A DNA stretch of 64,000 bases from Aliiruegeria haliotis (lineage in GTDB: Bacteria; Pseudomonadota; Alphaproteobacteria; Rhodobacterales; Rhodobacteraceae), in contig NZ_PVTD01000001.1 in the NCBI RefSeq assembly GCF_003003255.1, positions 992,001-1,056,000 of the forward strand, in the 5' to 3' direction. A program made the translations under genes and the position numbers. Of the stretch, positions 27,592 to 36,162 are shown piece after piece. Numbering within the stretch: position 1 is the stretch's first letter; each line of letters opens with the position of its first letter. The notes under the pieces are model-generated. The model saw nothing but the letters and a program-made list of their open reading frames with translations. It had not been told where the DNA came from and searched no databases.

Positions 27592-28122
27592 TTACCAGCG
27601 GCAAGCGGCCCGAACCGGCGCGATCGCCTCCGACAACCCGGCCAGCGAAAACGTGGTTTCCAGCCGATCATCGGTAAATGCGGTCAGGGTGACACCAAGT
27701 TCGTTTGCGGGCATCGCCTTGGTGAGAAAGGTGATCGATTCCCGCCCGACCGGCCAGCGCAGCGTGCTATGGTCGTCGCCCTTCTCCAGTCGCGTGGCGT
27801 AAGGGGCCGTATCGTCGAGGCGCAGGGTGACCAGGCTGTAATCCCCGACATCGCTGAGGAAAGTGCCCTCGAACGACAGTGAAACCCGCGTCAGGTTGTC
27901 TTCGCACCGCACTTCCAGCGTCCCGGAGGCGCTTTCACCGAAGATGCCCGCGACCGGGGACAGTGCCACCGCCTCCACCGCAACGACGCCATCTTCGATA
28001 CCGTCGGGCTGGGTCCATCCCTGAGAGACGGCCGCGTCGGCACCTACAGCGAAGGAGATCGCCGCAAGGACATACCCCACCATGGGAATCGTGCGTCCCG
28101 TCCGACAAAAGCAATCAACCAT
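27592..28122 (-). CDS. exported protein resembling TagO/VasI (PF11319-like)
   Basis: A 176-aa protein with a Sec signal (hydrophobic PMVGYVLAAISFAVGADAAVS). The start at 28122 is supported by GGAGACGAGG just upstream; a start at 28212 would bury the signal. The C-terminal half (RLDDTAPYATRL, ITFLTKAMPANELGVTL, FSLAGLSEAIAPVRAACRW) resembles the end of type VI-associated TagO/VasI proteins. No other T6SS gene is present. Single Cys residues near both ends of the mature region (EVRCEDN and RAACRW) could form a disulfide. Function here is unknown; it lies on the minus strand inside the rightward polysaccharide arm. Confidence 0.6.
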   Translation of the reverse strand: MVDCFCRTGRTIPMVGYVLAAISFAVGADAAVSQGWTQPDGIEDGVVAVEAVALSPVAGIFGESASGTLEVRCEDNLTRVSLSFEGTFLSDVGDYSLVTLRLDDTAPYATRLEKGDDHSTLRWPVGRESITFLTKAMPANELGVTLTAFTDDRLETTFSLAGLSEAIAPVRAACRW

Positions 28123-28788
28123 AATCCTCGTCTCCTGAAATTCACTCTTGGGCGCCTTTGCGGTCCCGACCGATGAACGCCCCTGCGGTCCGGAGCATGC
28201 ATTTCTCAACATGATTCCTGCTTGCGGTCGAGTTTACAACTGATGGCACGGATTGCACCGCGGCCTGTGGCGCTTGCGTCGATTTCGCCACAGCATGTGC
28301 CGGGACCTTGAGCAATTGAGCAAATCGGCTGGGTTCCGGTCAAGCCTGCGACCTGTGACCATGAATGTCCGGATCCGCTGCAGACCAAGGCCGCCCATGA
28401 AATAATCATACGGCAGAATTGTGACGAAAATCCTCTCAATCCATGACGAAACAGACTGTTCACAGAACTGTTGCAGTCGAAGCGTTAACATTCGTTGACG
28501 ATTGTTGGTAGTTAACGCTAGCAAGTGTGATAAAGTTTACAGACCAGAGGCTTTTGAGCAGCGAGAAATTGACGTGTCGACATCTGGCGTGCCGACACCA
28601 TTCGGAGGAACTGAGAGCCACCTGGCGGGAGACTGACGTGCTTGGCAGATAAGCCTGATTGCAGAAACGCAAAGCCAAGCGTCTCGATTTGTTGAATTAA
28701 AATAGCGCGGCACGGACCACGGGACGAGCGCCCCTGGTGCGTAGGATCTTTCCGTCATGTCGTGTGCCATGAATAGTGAGTGGGAATT
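28123..28788. other. long upstream region of the initiating sugar transferase
   Basis: These 666 bases hold no gene I can support. The stretch at 28470-28550 is AT-rich compared with its surroundings and contains the inverted repeat described separately. It should include the promoters of the transferase (rightward) and of the TagO-like gene (leftward). Confidence 0.6.
28481..28519 (+). promoter_or_regulatory. operator-like inverted repeat with 10-bp-phased GTTRAC boxes
   Basis: AGCGTTAAC (28481-28489) and GTTAACGCT (28511-28519) form a perfect 9-bp inverted repeat with a 21-base spacer. Within it, GTTAAC, GTTGAC and GTTGGT start at 28484, 28494 and 28504, exactly 10 bases apart on one helix face. 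A related site is at 47521. It lies 270 bases before the transferase start. A regulator-binding role is inferred. Confidence 0.55.
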
Positions 28789-29661
28789 ATGAGTGATCTG
28801 TCGAAGGGATACTTCGTCGAAAATTCCGGAACGGCGCGATATTCCGGCGCTGGCGTTTTGCGCCGGCTGCTGGCCTGGCCCACGCAGCGGTCGCGGTCTG
28901 CAATTTCGGCCTTCCAGCCGTCGCGACGGACCCAGGGACGCCCCGTCGGGCACCGGGTTCGGCTGAATGGCCCGGACGCCGTTGAACAGACCCTGCGCGC
29001 CCGAAAGATCGGTCGGAGCGACGTGCGGCAGCCCATCGGGCTGGCTTCCAGGCCGCTTGCGTTCCGTTTCTGCAAGCGCGCAATTGACCTTTTCGGTGCG
29101 ATCTCCGGCCTGTTTTTTCTGGCGCCCTTCCTGATCACCTGCGCAATCGCCATCAAGGCAACCAGCCGGGGACCGGTGTTCTTTCGGCAGGACCGCTATG
29201 GCCTCAACGGACAGCTGTTCTCGATCTACAAGTTTCGGACCATGCGCGTCCATCAGGGCGATACCTCGGGTGTCAAACAAACCACCAGGGGCGACCCGCG
29301 CATCACGCCGCTGGGCCGGGTCCTTCGCAAGACCTCGTTCGACGAACTGCCGCAGCTCATCAATGTGCTTCAGGGCACCATGTCGCTGGTCGGGCCGCGG
29401 CCCCATGTGCCGAACATGATCGCGGCTGGCGTCCGCTACGAGGATTTCGATCCCCGCTACATGGATCGCCACACCATGCTTCCGGGCATCACCGGCCTCG
29501 CGCAGGTGCATGGTTTCCGGGGCGAGACGCTGACCTACGCGTCCGCCAAGGGCCGTATCGACAAAGACATTGAATACGCGCGCACTGCGACAATCGCGGG
29601 AGATATCCGCATCTTGTTGCAGACCGTGCGCCGGGAGTTCCTGAGCGGAAACGGTTACTGA
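28789..29661 (+). CDS. undecaprenyl-phosphate sugar phosphotransferase (exopolysaccharide initiation)
   Basis: A 290-aa monotopic phosphoglycosyl transferase that loads the first sugar phosphate on undecaprenyl phosphate. The first ~85 residues are a basic, probably disordered extension. The catalytic domain starts FCKRAIDLFGAISGLFFLAP (re-entrant helix), then GPVFFRQDRYGLNGQLFSIY, KFRTM, the Asp-Glu dyad in TSFDELPQLINVLQG, and MSLVGPRPHVPNM. The start at 28789 has GTGGGAATT upstream. It is short: the multi-helix N-domain of WbaP-like enzymes is missing, as in ExoY-type members. It should control flux into the polymer. Confidence 0.92.
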   Translation: MSDLSKGYFVENSGTARYSGAGVLRRLLAWPTQRSRSAISAFQPSRRTQGRPVGHRVRLNGPDAVEQTLRARKIGRSDVRQPIGLASRPLAFRFCKRAIDLFGAISGLFFLAPFLITCAIAIKATSRGPVFFRQDRYGLNGQLFSIYKFRTMRVHQGDTSGVKQTTRGDPRITPLGRVLRKTSFDELPQLINVLQGTMSLVGPRPHVPNMIAAGVRYEDFDPRYMDRHTMLPGITGLAQVHGFRGETLTYASAKGRIDKDIEYARTATIAGDIRILLQTVRREFLSGNGY

Positions 29662-30220
29662 CCACACTCCGCAACCGCGACGGAACGTTCCCGCTCTGCC
29701 AACCGGGACTTGGAAAGGAGGCTCGCCCCCGGACAAACTGATTCCTTGGAAAAACCTCTTTCCTGCAAGACCGACGGGCCGCGCCCCATTGGGGCGCAAT
29801 GCCTGACAAAGGCGCGTTTCAAGTTGAATACATGGCCGAATTTCATTTCGGCAAAGTTGGTCTGGGTGCTGCTGTCTTCGCCACGGGTCTGACGGCCTCA
29901 CCGAAGCAGGGAACGGAAATGCCACGCTGCCGTCACATGATTGGTCGAATGGCAGCGTAAACGGACGGAAAGGATCGGATCGGCGACAGGTTCTGATGTG
30001 CCCTCTCGGATCCCGCCCAACACTCCGCGTCTGGCTTCGGACGCATGACGAAACCCCGCCTGGCGCGCAGGCCTACGGTCCGCCGCCGGCACCAAACCGA
30101 GTAGCAAGTTGACGATTTGCAGAATGACATATTCCGGCGCAACCGCATTTGACGCGCCAGGACCGCAGCCAGTCGGATCGATGTCCGGCTTGCGGCGCCC
30201 CGGTCGTGAGGAGATGTACA
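29662..30220. other. gap between sugar transferase and GT4 gene
   Basis: These 559 bases hold no gene I can support on either strand, and I see no clear terminator. A long untranslated leader or separate promoter for the next gene is possible. Confidence 0.5.
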
Positions 30221-31507
30221 ATGGTTAATGCTATCCTGCGCGCCCTTTTTGGCAGCGCCCCGACAGCCAAGGCTTCCGGAACCTTCATGGCCGGCGCATC
30301 CGCGGCAACACCCGATGTCGCGACGCCGTCACGGTCCAAGGCCAGGGCCGGGATCAACTCCAGGCGTGGCCGACGGCCCTTCGTGACCGTGATCGGCCTG
30401 CGCGGGATCCCCGATGTGTCCGGAGGGATCGAAACCCATTGCGAGTACCTTTATCCTCGCGTCGCCGACCAGAACCGGACGCGTGATTTCCTTGTCATCG
30501 GGCGCAAGCCGTCGATGGGCGATCTGCGCCACAGGCTGCGGCCCAACCTCTCGGTGCTGCCGCTGCCCGCTATGAGCAACCGGTTCATGGAAACGATCTC
30601 CAACACCTTCCTCGCGATCCTCGACGCACGCTTCCGGCAGGGAAGCCGGATCGTTCACATTCACGCCGTCGGCCCGGCACTCCTTGCCCCGTTGGCGCGG
30701 GCGCTTGGCATGAAGGTCGTGATGACCCACCACGGTGACGACTATCGCCGCGCAAAGTGGAACGGCTTCGTTAAAGGCATTCTGAAGACCGGAGAACGGG
30801 TCGGGATTGGCTCCGCCCACCAGGTCATCGCCGTGTCCAGATCACTCGCCGAGCGGCTGAAGCGCGAGTACCCGCAAAAGGCGGGTGTGATTCACTATGT
30901 TCCCAACGGTGCGGACCACATTCTCGACGAGGCTAGATCCAGCAAGCGGTCGGCCGAGGACTGGGTGGCGCGGTTCGGGCTGTCCGGTACGCCGTTCATG
31001 GTTTCGGTCGGGCGGCTGGTTCCGGAAAAGGGTTTTGCCGATCTGATCCGCGCCTATGCCATCGCCCGCCCAGCTGCGCGGCTGGTGATTGTCGGCGGAC
31101 AAAGCGGCTCCGCCCATGATGCAGAGATTGCCAACCTGATCGCAGAGAAGGGATTGCAGGACCATGTGATCCTGACCGGAGCCATCCCGCGCGAAGGTGT
31201 TGCCGCGCTACTGTCACGGGCAAACCTGTTTGTTCTGGCTTCGCATCACGAAGGCTTGCCCATCGCAGCGCTGGAAGCAGCCGCGATGTCCACGCCCATC
31301 CTCGTCTCCGACATCCAGCCAAATCTCGACCTCGGCTTGTCGAGCGAGCACTACTTCCCGGTCGGCGACCACGAAGCGCTTGCCCGGATTCTGCGGAATT
31401 CCTGGGATTCCACGCCGGAGGCCGACGTGCTGTCGGACTTCAACTGGGCGCGTATTGCGACGCAGACAGGTCGGATCTACGATAGCCTCGGGTTCGAAGC
31501 ATCCTGA
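30221..31507 (+). CDS. GT4-family glycosyltransferase (rhamnosyltransferase-like)
   Basis: A 428-aa GT-B transferase. The first 45 residues are a low-complexity leader. The N-domain reads FVTVIGLRGIPDVSGGIETH, the GIPA-type loop seen in DUF1972/rhamnosyl and related EPS transferases. It continues with IVHIHAVGPALLAPLARALG and VVMTHHGDDYRRAKW. The C-domain has FMVSVGRLVPEKGFADLI and ASHHEGLPIAALEAAAMS (EX7E). The ATG at 30221 has GTGAGGAG 8 bases upstream, which decides it over the ORF start at 30149. It precedes the small coupled genes and the beta-helix protein by a few bases. Confidence 0.88.
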   Translation: MVNAILRALFGSAPTAKASGTFMAGASAATPDVATPSRSKARAGINSRRGRRPFVTVIGLRGIPDVSGGIETHCEYLYPRVADQNRTRDFLVIGRKPSMGDLRHRLRPNLSVLPLPAMSNRFMETISNTFLAILDARFRQGSRIVHIHAVGPALLAPLARALGMKVVMTHHGDDYRRAKWNGFVKGILKTGERVGIGSAHQVIAVSRSLAERLKREYPQKAGVIHYVPNGADHILDEARSSKRSAEDWVARFGLSGTPFMVSVGRLVPEKGFADLIRAYAIARPAARLVIVGGQSGSAHDAEIANLIAEKGLQDHVILTGAIPREGVAALLSRANLFVLASHHEGLPIAALEAAAMSTPILVSDIQPNLDLGLSSEHYFPVGDHEALARILRNSWDSTPEADVLSDFNWARIATQTGRIYDSLGFEAS

Positions 31508-31514
31508 TGGTTCA

Positions 31515-31763
31515 ATGACACAACGGCAGCGGGTTCAGGCACAGGACGACATCGCCGGGCGCCCATCCGCCCTTGCCGGAGCCGCGTGTTTTCACGCCCC
31601 GGGAATGACACGCCGCGCGGTACTGCGCAGCGGTGGCGCAGCGATGGTGTCGGCAGCCGCCATAGGGCAGGCCACATCCGCGATGGGGTCCTGCCCTGTT
31701 GCGCGTCTGCGGGCCGACAGTGGAGAAGTCATTTCGAAAGTGGGGGACGTGAAAGTTGTTTGA
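31515..31763 (+). CDS. small protein with Tat-like signal, unknown
   Basis: An 82-aa ORF starting 7 bases after the GT4 stop. The segment MTRRAVLRSGGAAMVSAAAI (residues 31-50) looks like a twin-arginine signal: RR, then a mild hydrophobic core rich in Ala. The mature part would be under 35 residues (ATSAMGSCPVARLRADSGEV ...). An alternative start at ATG 31605 would place the Tat motif at the N-terminus. Its stop overlaps the TTG start of the next gene, suggesting coupling. I do not recognise a family, and the ORF could still be spurious. Confidence 0.45.
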   Translation: MTQRQRVQAQDDIAGRPSALAGAACFHAPGMTRRAVLRSGGAAMVSAAAIGQATSAMGSCPVARLRADSGEVISKVGDVKVV

Positions 31764-32082
31764 ACGTATTGCAGTCGGCGTGCAGCAGGATGACGGTACC
31801 GGTGACACCCTGCGCGCCGCGTTCGAGAAGGTGAACGAGAATTTCAGCCGCCTGTCCGAAGCGCTCGCGCAAATCGCCGCTCAGAACGGGGATGCACAGG
31901 CCGCTGCCGCGGCGGACTGGCCCGGTGATTTCGTCGCCCGTCACGTCTCGGATATGGCCCCTGACGCTGCGCCCCCGCTGCTCGGTTCGGTATGGGTCGA
32001 TTCCTCCGAACCGGCTGTCTATGTCTCCGTCGGGACCGGGAGCCGGGATGACTGGCTCAAGCTTGCCAGCCGCGGGGCCTGA
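31756..32082 (+). CDS. small protein with phage-tail-type 'GDTLRAAFEKVNENF' motif
   Basis: A 108-aa acidic protein read from TTG 31756, with GGGGGACGTG upstream. Its N-terminus VGVQQDDGTGDTLRAAFEKV followed by NENFSRL is a motif common at the start of phage tail fibre and tailspike proteins and their bacterial relatives. The C-terminal half (LLGSVWVDSSEPAVYVSVGT) looks like a short beta-rich tail-fibre-type module. It is overlapped by the Tat-like ORF and followed after 6 bases by the beta-helix gene. It may act as the attachment or trimerisation part of a two-gene spike; this is inference. Confidence 0.7.
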   Translation: MFERIAVGVQQDDGTGDTLRAAFEKVNENFSRLSEALAQIAAQNGDAQAAAAADWPGDFVARHVSDMAPDAAPPLLGSVWVDSSEPAVYVSVGTGSRDDWLKLASRGA

Positions 32083-32088
32083 ACCGGC

Positions 32089-33333
32089 ATGGTGCAAACC
32101 CTGTACCTGAGCCCGGAGGGAGGCGGCAGCGGGACAAGCTGGGACGATCCCGCACCGCTTTCGCAACTGGCAACCGCACTCGATCAGGCAAGCGATGGCG
32201 TTCTTGTCGGTTTCCCGCCAAACCGGGATTCGCCCTGGTTCTGGGACGATACCCAGGCAGAGGCGCTGATCGCGGGAACAGCAGATCGGCGGTTCCAACT
32301 GGTGTTCGGTCAGCGGGTAAACAGCAACGGCGTCGAACCCGCGCCCCGTGGCCATCCCCCCCTTTTGCGCCGCCGCCGTCAGCCCTTCCCGACGCAGACC
32401 CGGCCGGATCCGACGGGCAAACCCTTTATGGTGCTGAAGGATCCCACCTACATCGACGTCTCCGGACCGGTCTACGAAGGGTCCGGCGCGCAAGGCATGT
32501 TCCGGCTCAGCGGAGATGGCAATTCCCTTGGCTTCACCGGCCTTCATGCTCGAATGGCCGGGCGCGTTCTTGATACCGAGCCGGGTACGCGCCTCACCGA
32601 TCTCACAATTCGCGACAGCTCCGGCTATGGCCTGATCCGTGGATTTGGCCGTTTCCATGACCTGTCGGACGCACGGTTCGAGCGGTTGGACCTCGACGCC
32701 GCCGGTATCGACGGCGGCGGCACGCGGGTCTGCCAAATGATCGCGGTGGGCAAGGGACAGAACCTCGTCTTTGACGGTGTCCACATGCGGCGCGCGGCGA
32801 ACCTGTTGGACGTCGAGGAACGCGGATCGACCTATGTGCAGGGCGATGGCGTCGTGTTGGAGGAAGAGACTTCCAACGCCACCTTCATCGATTGTCATGC
32901 CCGGGATTTCGGCGATGCCGGGTTCGACATGAAATGCGATGGCATCCGGTTCGAACGATGCTCGGTCGCCGGGTGCAAATACGGCGTGCGGGTCTGGCGG
33001 GACAATCCCGCAAATGAACTGCTGCTCTGCCATATCTCTGCCCCACATCCCCGACCGCAAAACTCGGCTGCCTGTATCTGGCTTGGCGGGCAGGTGACGA
33101 TGCGCGACTGTGTGTTGCACACATTGCCCGACAGTGCGGCGATCCGGTTCGGCAAGGGTCACGACACGGAGACGCGGGTCGCGACCATGATCGGCGGTAG
33201 TATCGACACAAGTGCAGGTGGCGCACTGCTTGCCGGCGAACCGGGAACATTGGTGCTCCAGAACGTCCGGTTGAACGGAGAGCCGGTCACTGGCGAGGCT
33301 ATCTGGACCGGGGCCGGCCTTGAGTGGCGTTGA
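32089..33333 (+). CDS. right-handed parallel beta-helix protein
   Basis: A 414-aa protein with repeated short beta-strand coils from about residue 120 to 400 (for example GNSLGFTGLHARMAGRVLD, LTDLTIRDSSGYGLI, ARFERLDLDAAGIDGGG, MIGGSIDTSAGGALL). This is the fold of pectate lyases, polysaccharide epimerases and tailspikes. The N-terminus MVQTLYLSPEGGGSGTSWDD is typical of secreted or spike beta-helix proteins. There is no Sec signal. It follows the phage-like small gene by 6 bases. It probably binds or cuts the locus's own polysaccharide; catalytic residues cannot be assigned by eye. Confidence 0.75.
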   Translation: MVQTLYLSPEGGGSGTSWDDPAPLSQLATALDQASDGVLVGFPPNRDSPWFWDDTQAEALIAGTADRRFQLVFGQRVNSNGVEPAPRGHPPLLRRRRQPFPTQTRPDPTGKPFMVLKDPTYIDVSGPVYEGSGAQGMFRLSGDGNSLGFTGLHARMAGRVLDTEPGTRLTDLTIRDSSGYGLIRGFGRFHDLSDARFERLDLDAAGIDGGGTRVCQMIAVGKGQNLVFDGVHMRRAANLLDVEERGSTYVQGDGVVLEEETSNATFIDCHARDFGDAGFDMKCDGIRFERCSVAGCKYGVRVWRDNPANELLLCHISAPHPRPQNSAACIWLGGQVTMRDCVLHTLPDSAAIRFGKGHDTETRVATMIGGSIDTSAGGALLAGEPGTLVLQNVRLNGEPVTGEAIWTGAGLEWR

Positions 33334-33354
33334 CCGGCGACGCCCCGCGCCACG

Positions 33355-35175
33355 CTAGATATCGAAGACGAACTGCTCTTCTGTCAGGGTCGCCCCGCGC
33401 AGTTCGATCTCCGGCGCGGCCCCACCGGCAATCCGTGCAAGGTCGATGATGATACGGTCACCATTGACCTCGACACCGGTGTCGTGCCGGCCCAACTGGC
33501 CATCGCGGTTGCTATCGAGGTCGCGGAACGTATCGAGATCCTGACCAAATCCAATGATCGCGATCCGGTCGCCTTCCCGCGCCGAGAAATCCTTGAGTTC
33601 GACCATGGCATTGCCATCCGCGGCGGTGAAAACGAAGGTGTCGGCACCGTCGCCGCCCTTGCTCGTCCCGGCGCCCGACCCGGCGGCCAATGTGTCATTG
33701 CCATCGCCACCTTCGAGCTGGTCGTCGCCCGTGCCTCCGACCAGTACATCGGCGCCAGCTTCACCCTTGAGGCGGTCATCTCCGGTGCCACCTTCCAGCC
33801 GGTCCGCCCCGTCGCCCCCCTTCAACTCGTCCGCCCCGTCCTGACCGGACAGATGATCCGCCCCGCGATCTCCCTCCAGACGGTCATCTCCGGCCCCTCC
33901 GTCGAGGGCGTCTTCGCCATCGTTCCCTCTCAGGCGATCGTCGCCGGCGCCACCATCGAGGGTGTCGTGACCCTGCCCGCCGAACAACCGATCATCGCCA
34001 TCGCCGCCAAACAACAGGTCGTTGCCCCGGCCGCCGTCCATCTCGTCCTTGCCGCCCTCGCCCGCCAGCGCATCGTCACCATCGCGGCCCTCCACTCTGT
34101 CGTCACCTTCTCCCGCAAAAACCCGGTCGGGCGCATCCGTGCCGCGGATGTCATCGCCCCCCGCTGTCCCGATGATCGCACCCGGCCCCGGCTGCGGGGT
34201 GCCGCCGCCGCCATCGGTCCAGGGCAGGAAGGTATAGACCGAGCCATCTCCGACATCGGCCTGGGCGGAACGGTCGATCAGCCAGGGTGTGGCGGCAAAG
34301 CTGTTGCCCTCGAAGGCAATGTCATCGGAAAACCACAGATCGTGGAACTTGCCGGAATCGTCGATCTTCACGGTCGCATTGGTGCCTGTCGCGCTGTTCC
34401 CTTGAAACGACACGCCCTGCCCGCCGATCACCCGAAAGGCCGCGTTTCCGGCATTCGACACCTGGTTGTCCGCAACGAGAACATTGGCGATCTCGTAGGT
34501 GTATCCCGCTTCAAGAAACCCGGGTATATAGTTGGGAAGGTTGGTATAACCGCCGATCTCTACTGCAACATGACCGATGTCCTGGAGGATGTTACCCTCC
34601 ACGATCACGTCCCGGGAACCACCCTTGAGCGAGATACCGACATAGCCAATGTCCTGGAATGTGTTGCCGGAAATCACGACCCGAACCCCGCCGACCATGT
34701 CCAGTCCGCTTTCCTTCCCCGTCCCGCCGAGGATCGTATTCGAGGTCACGACGATGTCGGCAACCTTCGACAGTTTGAGTCCGTCGCCAGCGCCACGCTC
34801 GATGACATTGCCATCAAGCGTGATTTCGGTCGCCATGTCCCTGCCGCCATCGTTCCCGTGAACATGCACCGCCTGTTTCGTATCATCGCTGCCGCCCTTG
34901 ATTCTGAACCCCGATACCGAAACCCTGTCCGCACCGGCGATCTCGAGGGTATCGAGCGACCTGTCGGCGGGTTTCAGGACCGTGTTCGCCGGACCGTCCG
35001 CCGCGACCAGGGTGATGTCGTTCTTCCGGATCACGAGGTTTTCCGAGTAGGTCCCGGCGTGAACGACGATCCGGTCGCCACCTTGGCTCGCATCAATCGC
35101 CGATTGAATGGACGTGAAGCTGCCATCGGCCCAACCAGGCTGGCTCAGGTTCTCATAGACGTGGAGTATCGCCAT
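33355..35175 (-). CDS. beta-helix/RTX protein, polysaccharide epimerase- or lyase-like
   Basis: A 606-aa protein. Residues about 1-330 form a right-handed beta-helix with repeated 'x-G-N-x' turns (NTFQDIGYVGISLKGGSRDV, EGNILQDIGHVAVEIGGYT, as in mannuronan C5-epimerases). A Gly/Pro linker (GGGGTPQPGPGAIIG) leads to RTX nonapeptides (about 345-520), then a secretion-type C-domain (LKDFSAREGDRIAIIGFG ... LTEEQFVFDI). There is no Sec signal, so type I export is expected. The start at 35175 is preferred for its AAAGGA. It is convergent with the 32089 beta-helix gene; the two stops are 21 bases apart. Confidence 0.87.
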   Translation of the reverse strand: MAILHVYENLSQPGWADGSFTSIQSAIDASQGGDRIVVHAGTYSENLVIRKNDITLVAADGPANTVLKPADRSLDTLEIAGADRVSVSGFRIKGGSDDTKQAVHVHGNDGGRDMATEITLDGNVIERGAGDGLKLSKVADIVVTSNTILGGTGKESGLDMVGGVRVVISGNTFQDIGYVGISLKGGSRDVIVEGNILQDIGHVAVEIGGYTNLPNYIPGFLEAGYTYEIANVLVADNQVSNAGNAAFRVIGGQGVSFQGNSATGTNATVKIDDSGKFHDLWFSDDIAFEGNSFAATPWLIDRSAQADVGDGSVYTFLPWTDGGGGTPQPGPGAIIGTAGGDDIRGTDAPDRVFAGEGDDRVEGRDGDDALAGEGGKDEMDGGRGNDLLFGGDGDDRLFGGQGHDTLDGGAGDDRLRGNDGEDALDGGAGDDRLEGDRGADHLSGQDGADELKGGDGADRLEGGTGDDRLKGEAGADVLVGGTGDDQLEGGDGNDTLAAGSGAGTSKGGDGADTFVFTAADGNAMVELKDFSAREGDRIAIIGFGQDLDTFRDLDSNRDGQLGRHDTGVEVNGDRIIIDLARIAGGAAPEIELRGATLTEEQFVFDI

Positions 35176-35657
35176 CGAAACGGGTCCTTTGAACAATGAG
35201 CACGCGGGTACATGGGTGCCTGACGCAATCGGGTTCTTTTGCGGCGCTCTGGCGTCAGCTTTGTGGCGCCTCGCGCGATGAAGTCGCGCACGGGACCGCC
35301 TGTTTGCACTGGCTACAAGCTCCCAGACCCTTGTGCACCTGGGACTTCCAGTCCTTTTGGACCAATCGGCTGGTCCTCGCCGATGTGAGCAGTCCCTGTT
35401 CAGCTACCGCGTAGCATGAGAGATGATGTGCCTCGAATTCGCCCAATTTCAAGGCATCGCCCCGAGGAAACCGATGCGGGCACCGCGCGACAGCCGCCCT
35501 CCGAATCGTACGCGTTCCGAACCTAGACCCGGTGGCGTTACCAACCGGTAAACCCACTCTGGACGCTGCGAACAGCAAAGGTCCGGGGCGCGCTTACGCG
35601 GACAATTTCCAATTCCGGTTGCGTGATCCGCCGTGCAGCGATATTGCTGTTCGCGCT
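35176..35657. other. gap before tRNA-Gly
   Basis: These 482 bases hold no gene I can support. They should contain the promoters of the beta-helix/RTX gene (leftward) and of the tRNA (rightward). No motif stands out. Confidence 0.4.
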
Positions 35658-35731
35658 GCGGGTGTAGTTCAATGGTAGAACGGCAGCTTCCCAAGCTGCA
35701 TACGAGGGTTCGATTCCCTTCACCCGCTCCA
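35658..35731 (+). tRNA. tRNA-Gly(CCC)
   Basis: A 74-base cloverleaf with CCA encoded. The acceptor stem GCGGGTG pairs with CACCCGC (35721-35727). The anticodon stem GCAGC/GCTGC encloses TTCCCAA, giving anticodon CCC. The T-arm carries GGTTCGATTCC. Confidence 0.96.
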
Positions 35732-36076
35732 GCCCAGCCATTGGCAATATCACCCATTTATCAGGGTCCAGACGCCCGGAATCGCCGCGGCAGAGTGCGG
35801 AGCCCTGTATCTTCTCTCGGGCATAAGGACGTTGGTGCGACGGGGCGTTCCACGCACCCCGGACCCGATCTCCGCGCCTTCGCGAGGAAATGAACCTGAC
35901 CTGCCGGCCCAGTGTCGCGCATTCCGCAAACACCAGTGGCCATTCGGAGCATCCGGGTCATCTCCAGTCGCGAGGCGTCCAAACCTTGACCCTGCCCGGT
36001 GCGGCGCAGAGACTGAAAGCAGGCCGCACTTTCCGGTGGCATACAGGTGGCGACATCGCTAAAACGCAAACCGGTG
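35732..36076. other. spacer between tRNA-Gly and tRNA-Leu
   Basis: These 345 bases hold no convincing gene and no att-like direct repeat of the tRNA 3' end that I could find. Confidence 0.4.
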
Positions 36077-36162
36077 GCCCAAGTGGCGGAATGGTAGACG
36101 CAGGGGATTCAAAATCCCCCGATGGCAACATCGTGAGAGTTCGAGTCTCTCCTTGGGCACCA
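36077..36162 (+). tRNA. tRNA-Leu(CAA)
   Basis: An 86-base class II tRNA with a long variable arm and encoded CCA. The acceptor GCCCAAG pairs with CTTGGGC. The anticodon stem GGGGA/TCCCC encloses TTCAAAA, giving anticodon CAA. Confidence 0.96.

Noticed and set aside
28537-29925. 462-codon minus-strand frame
   Set aside because: Antisense to the well-supported sugar transferase, with no recognisable domain.
33484-35199. 571-codon plus-strand frame opposite the beta-helix/RTX gene
   Set aside because: Shadow of a repeat-coding strand; the minus-strand protein has clear domains.
35658-36162. Integrative element at the tRNA genes
   Set aside because: No integrase gene or direct repeat of a tRNA 3' end was seen nearby.
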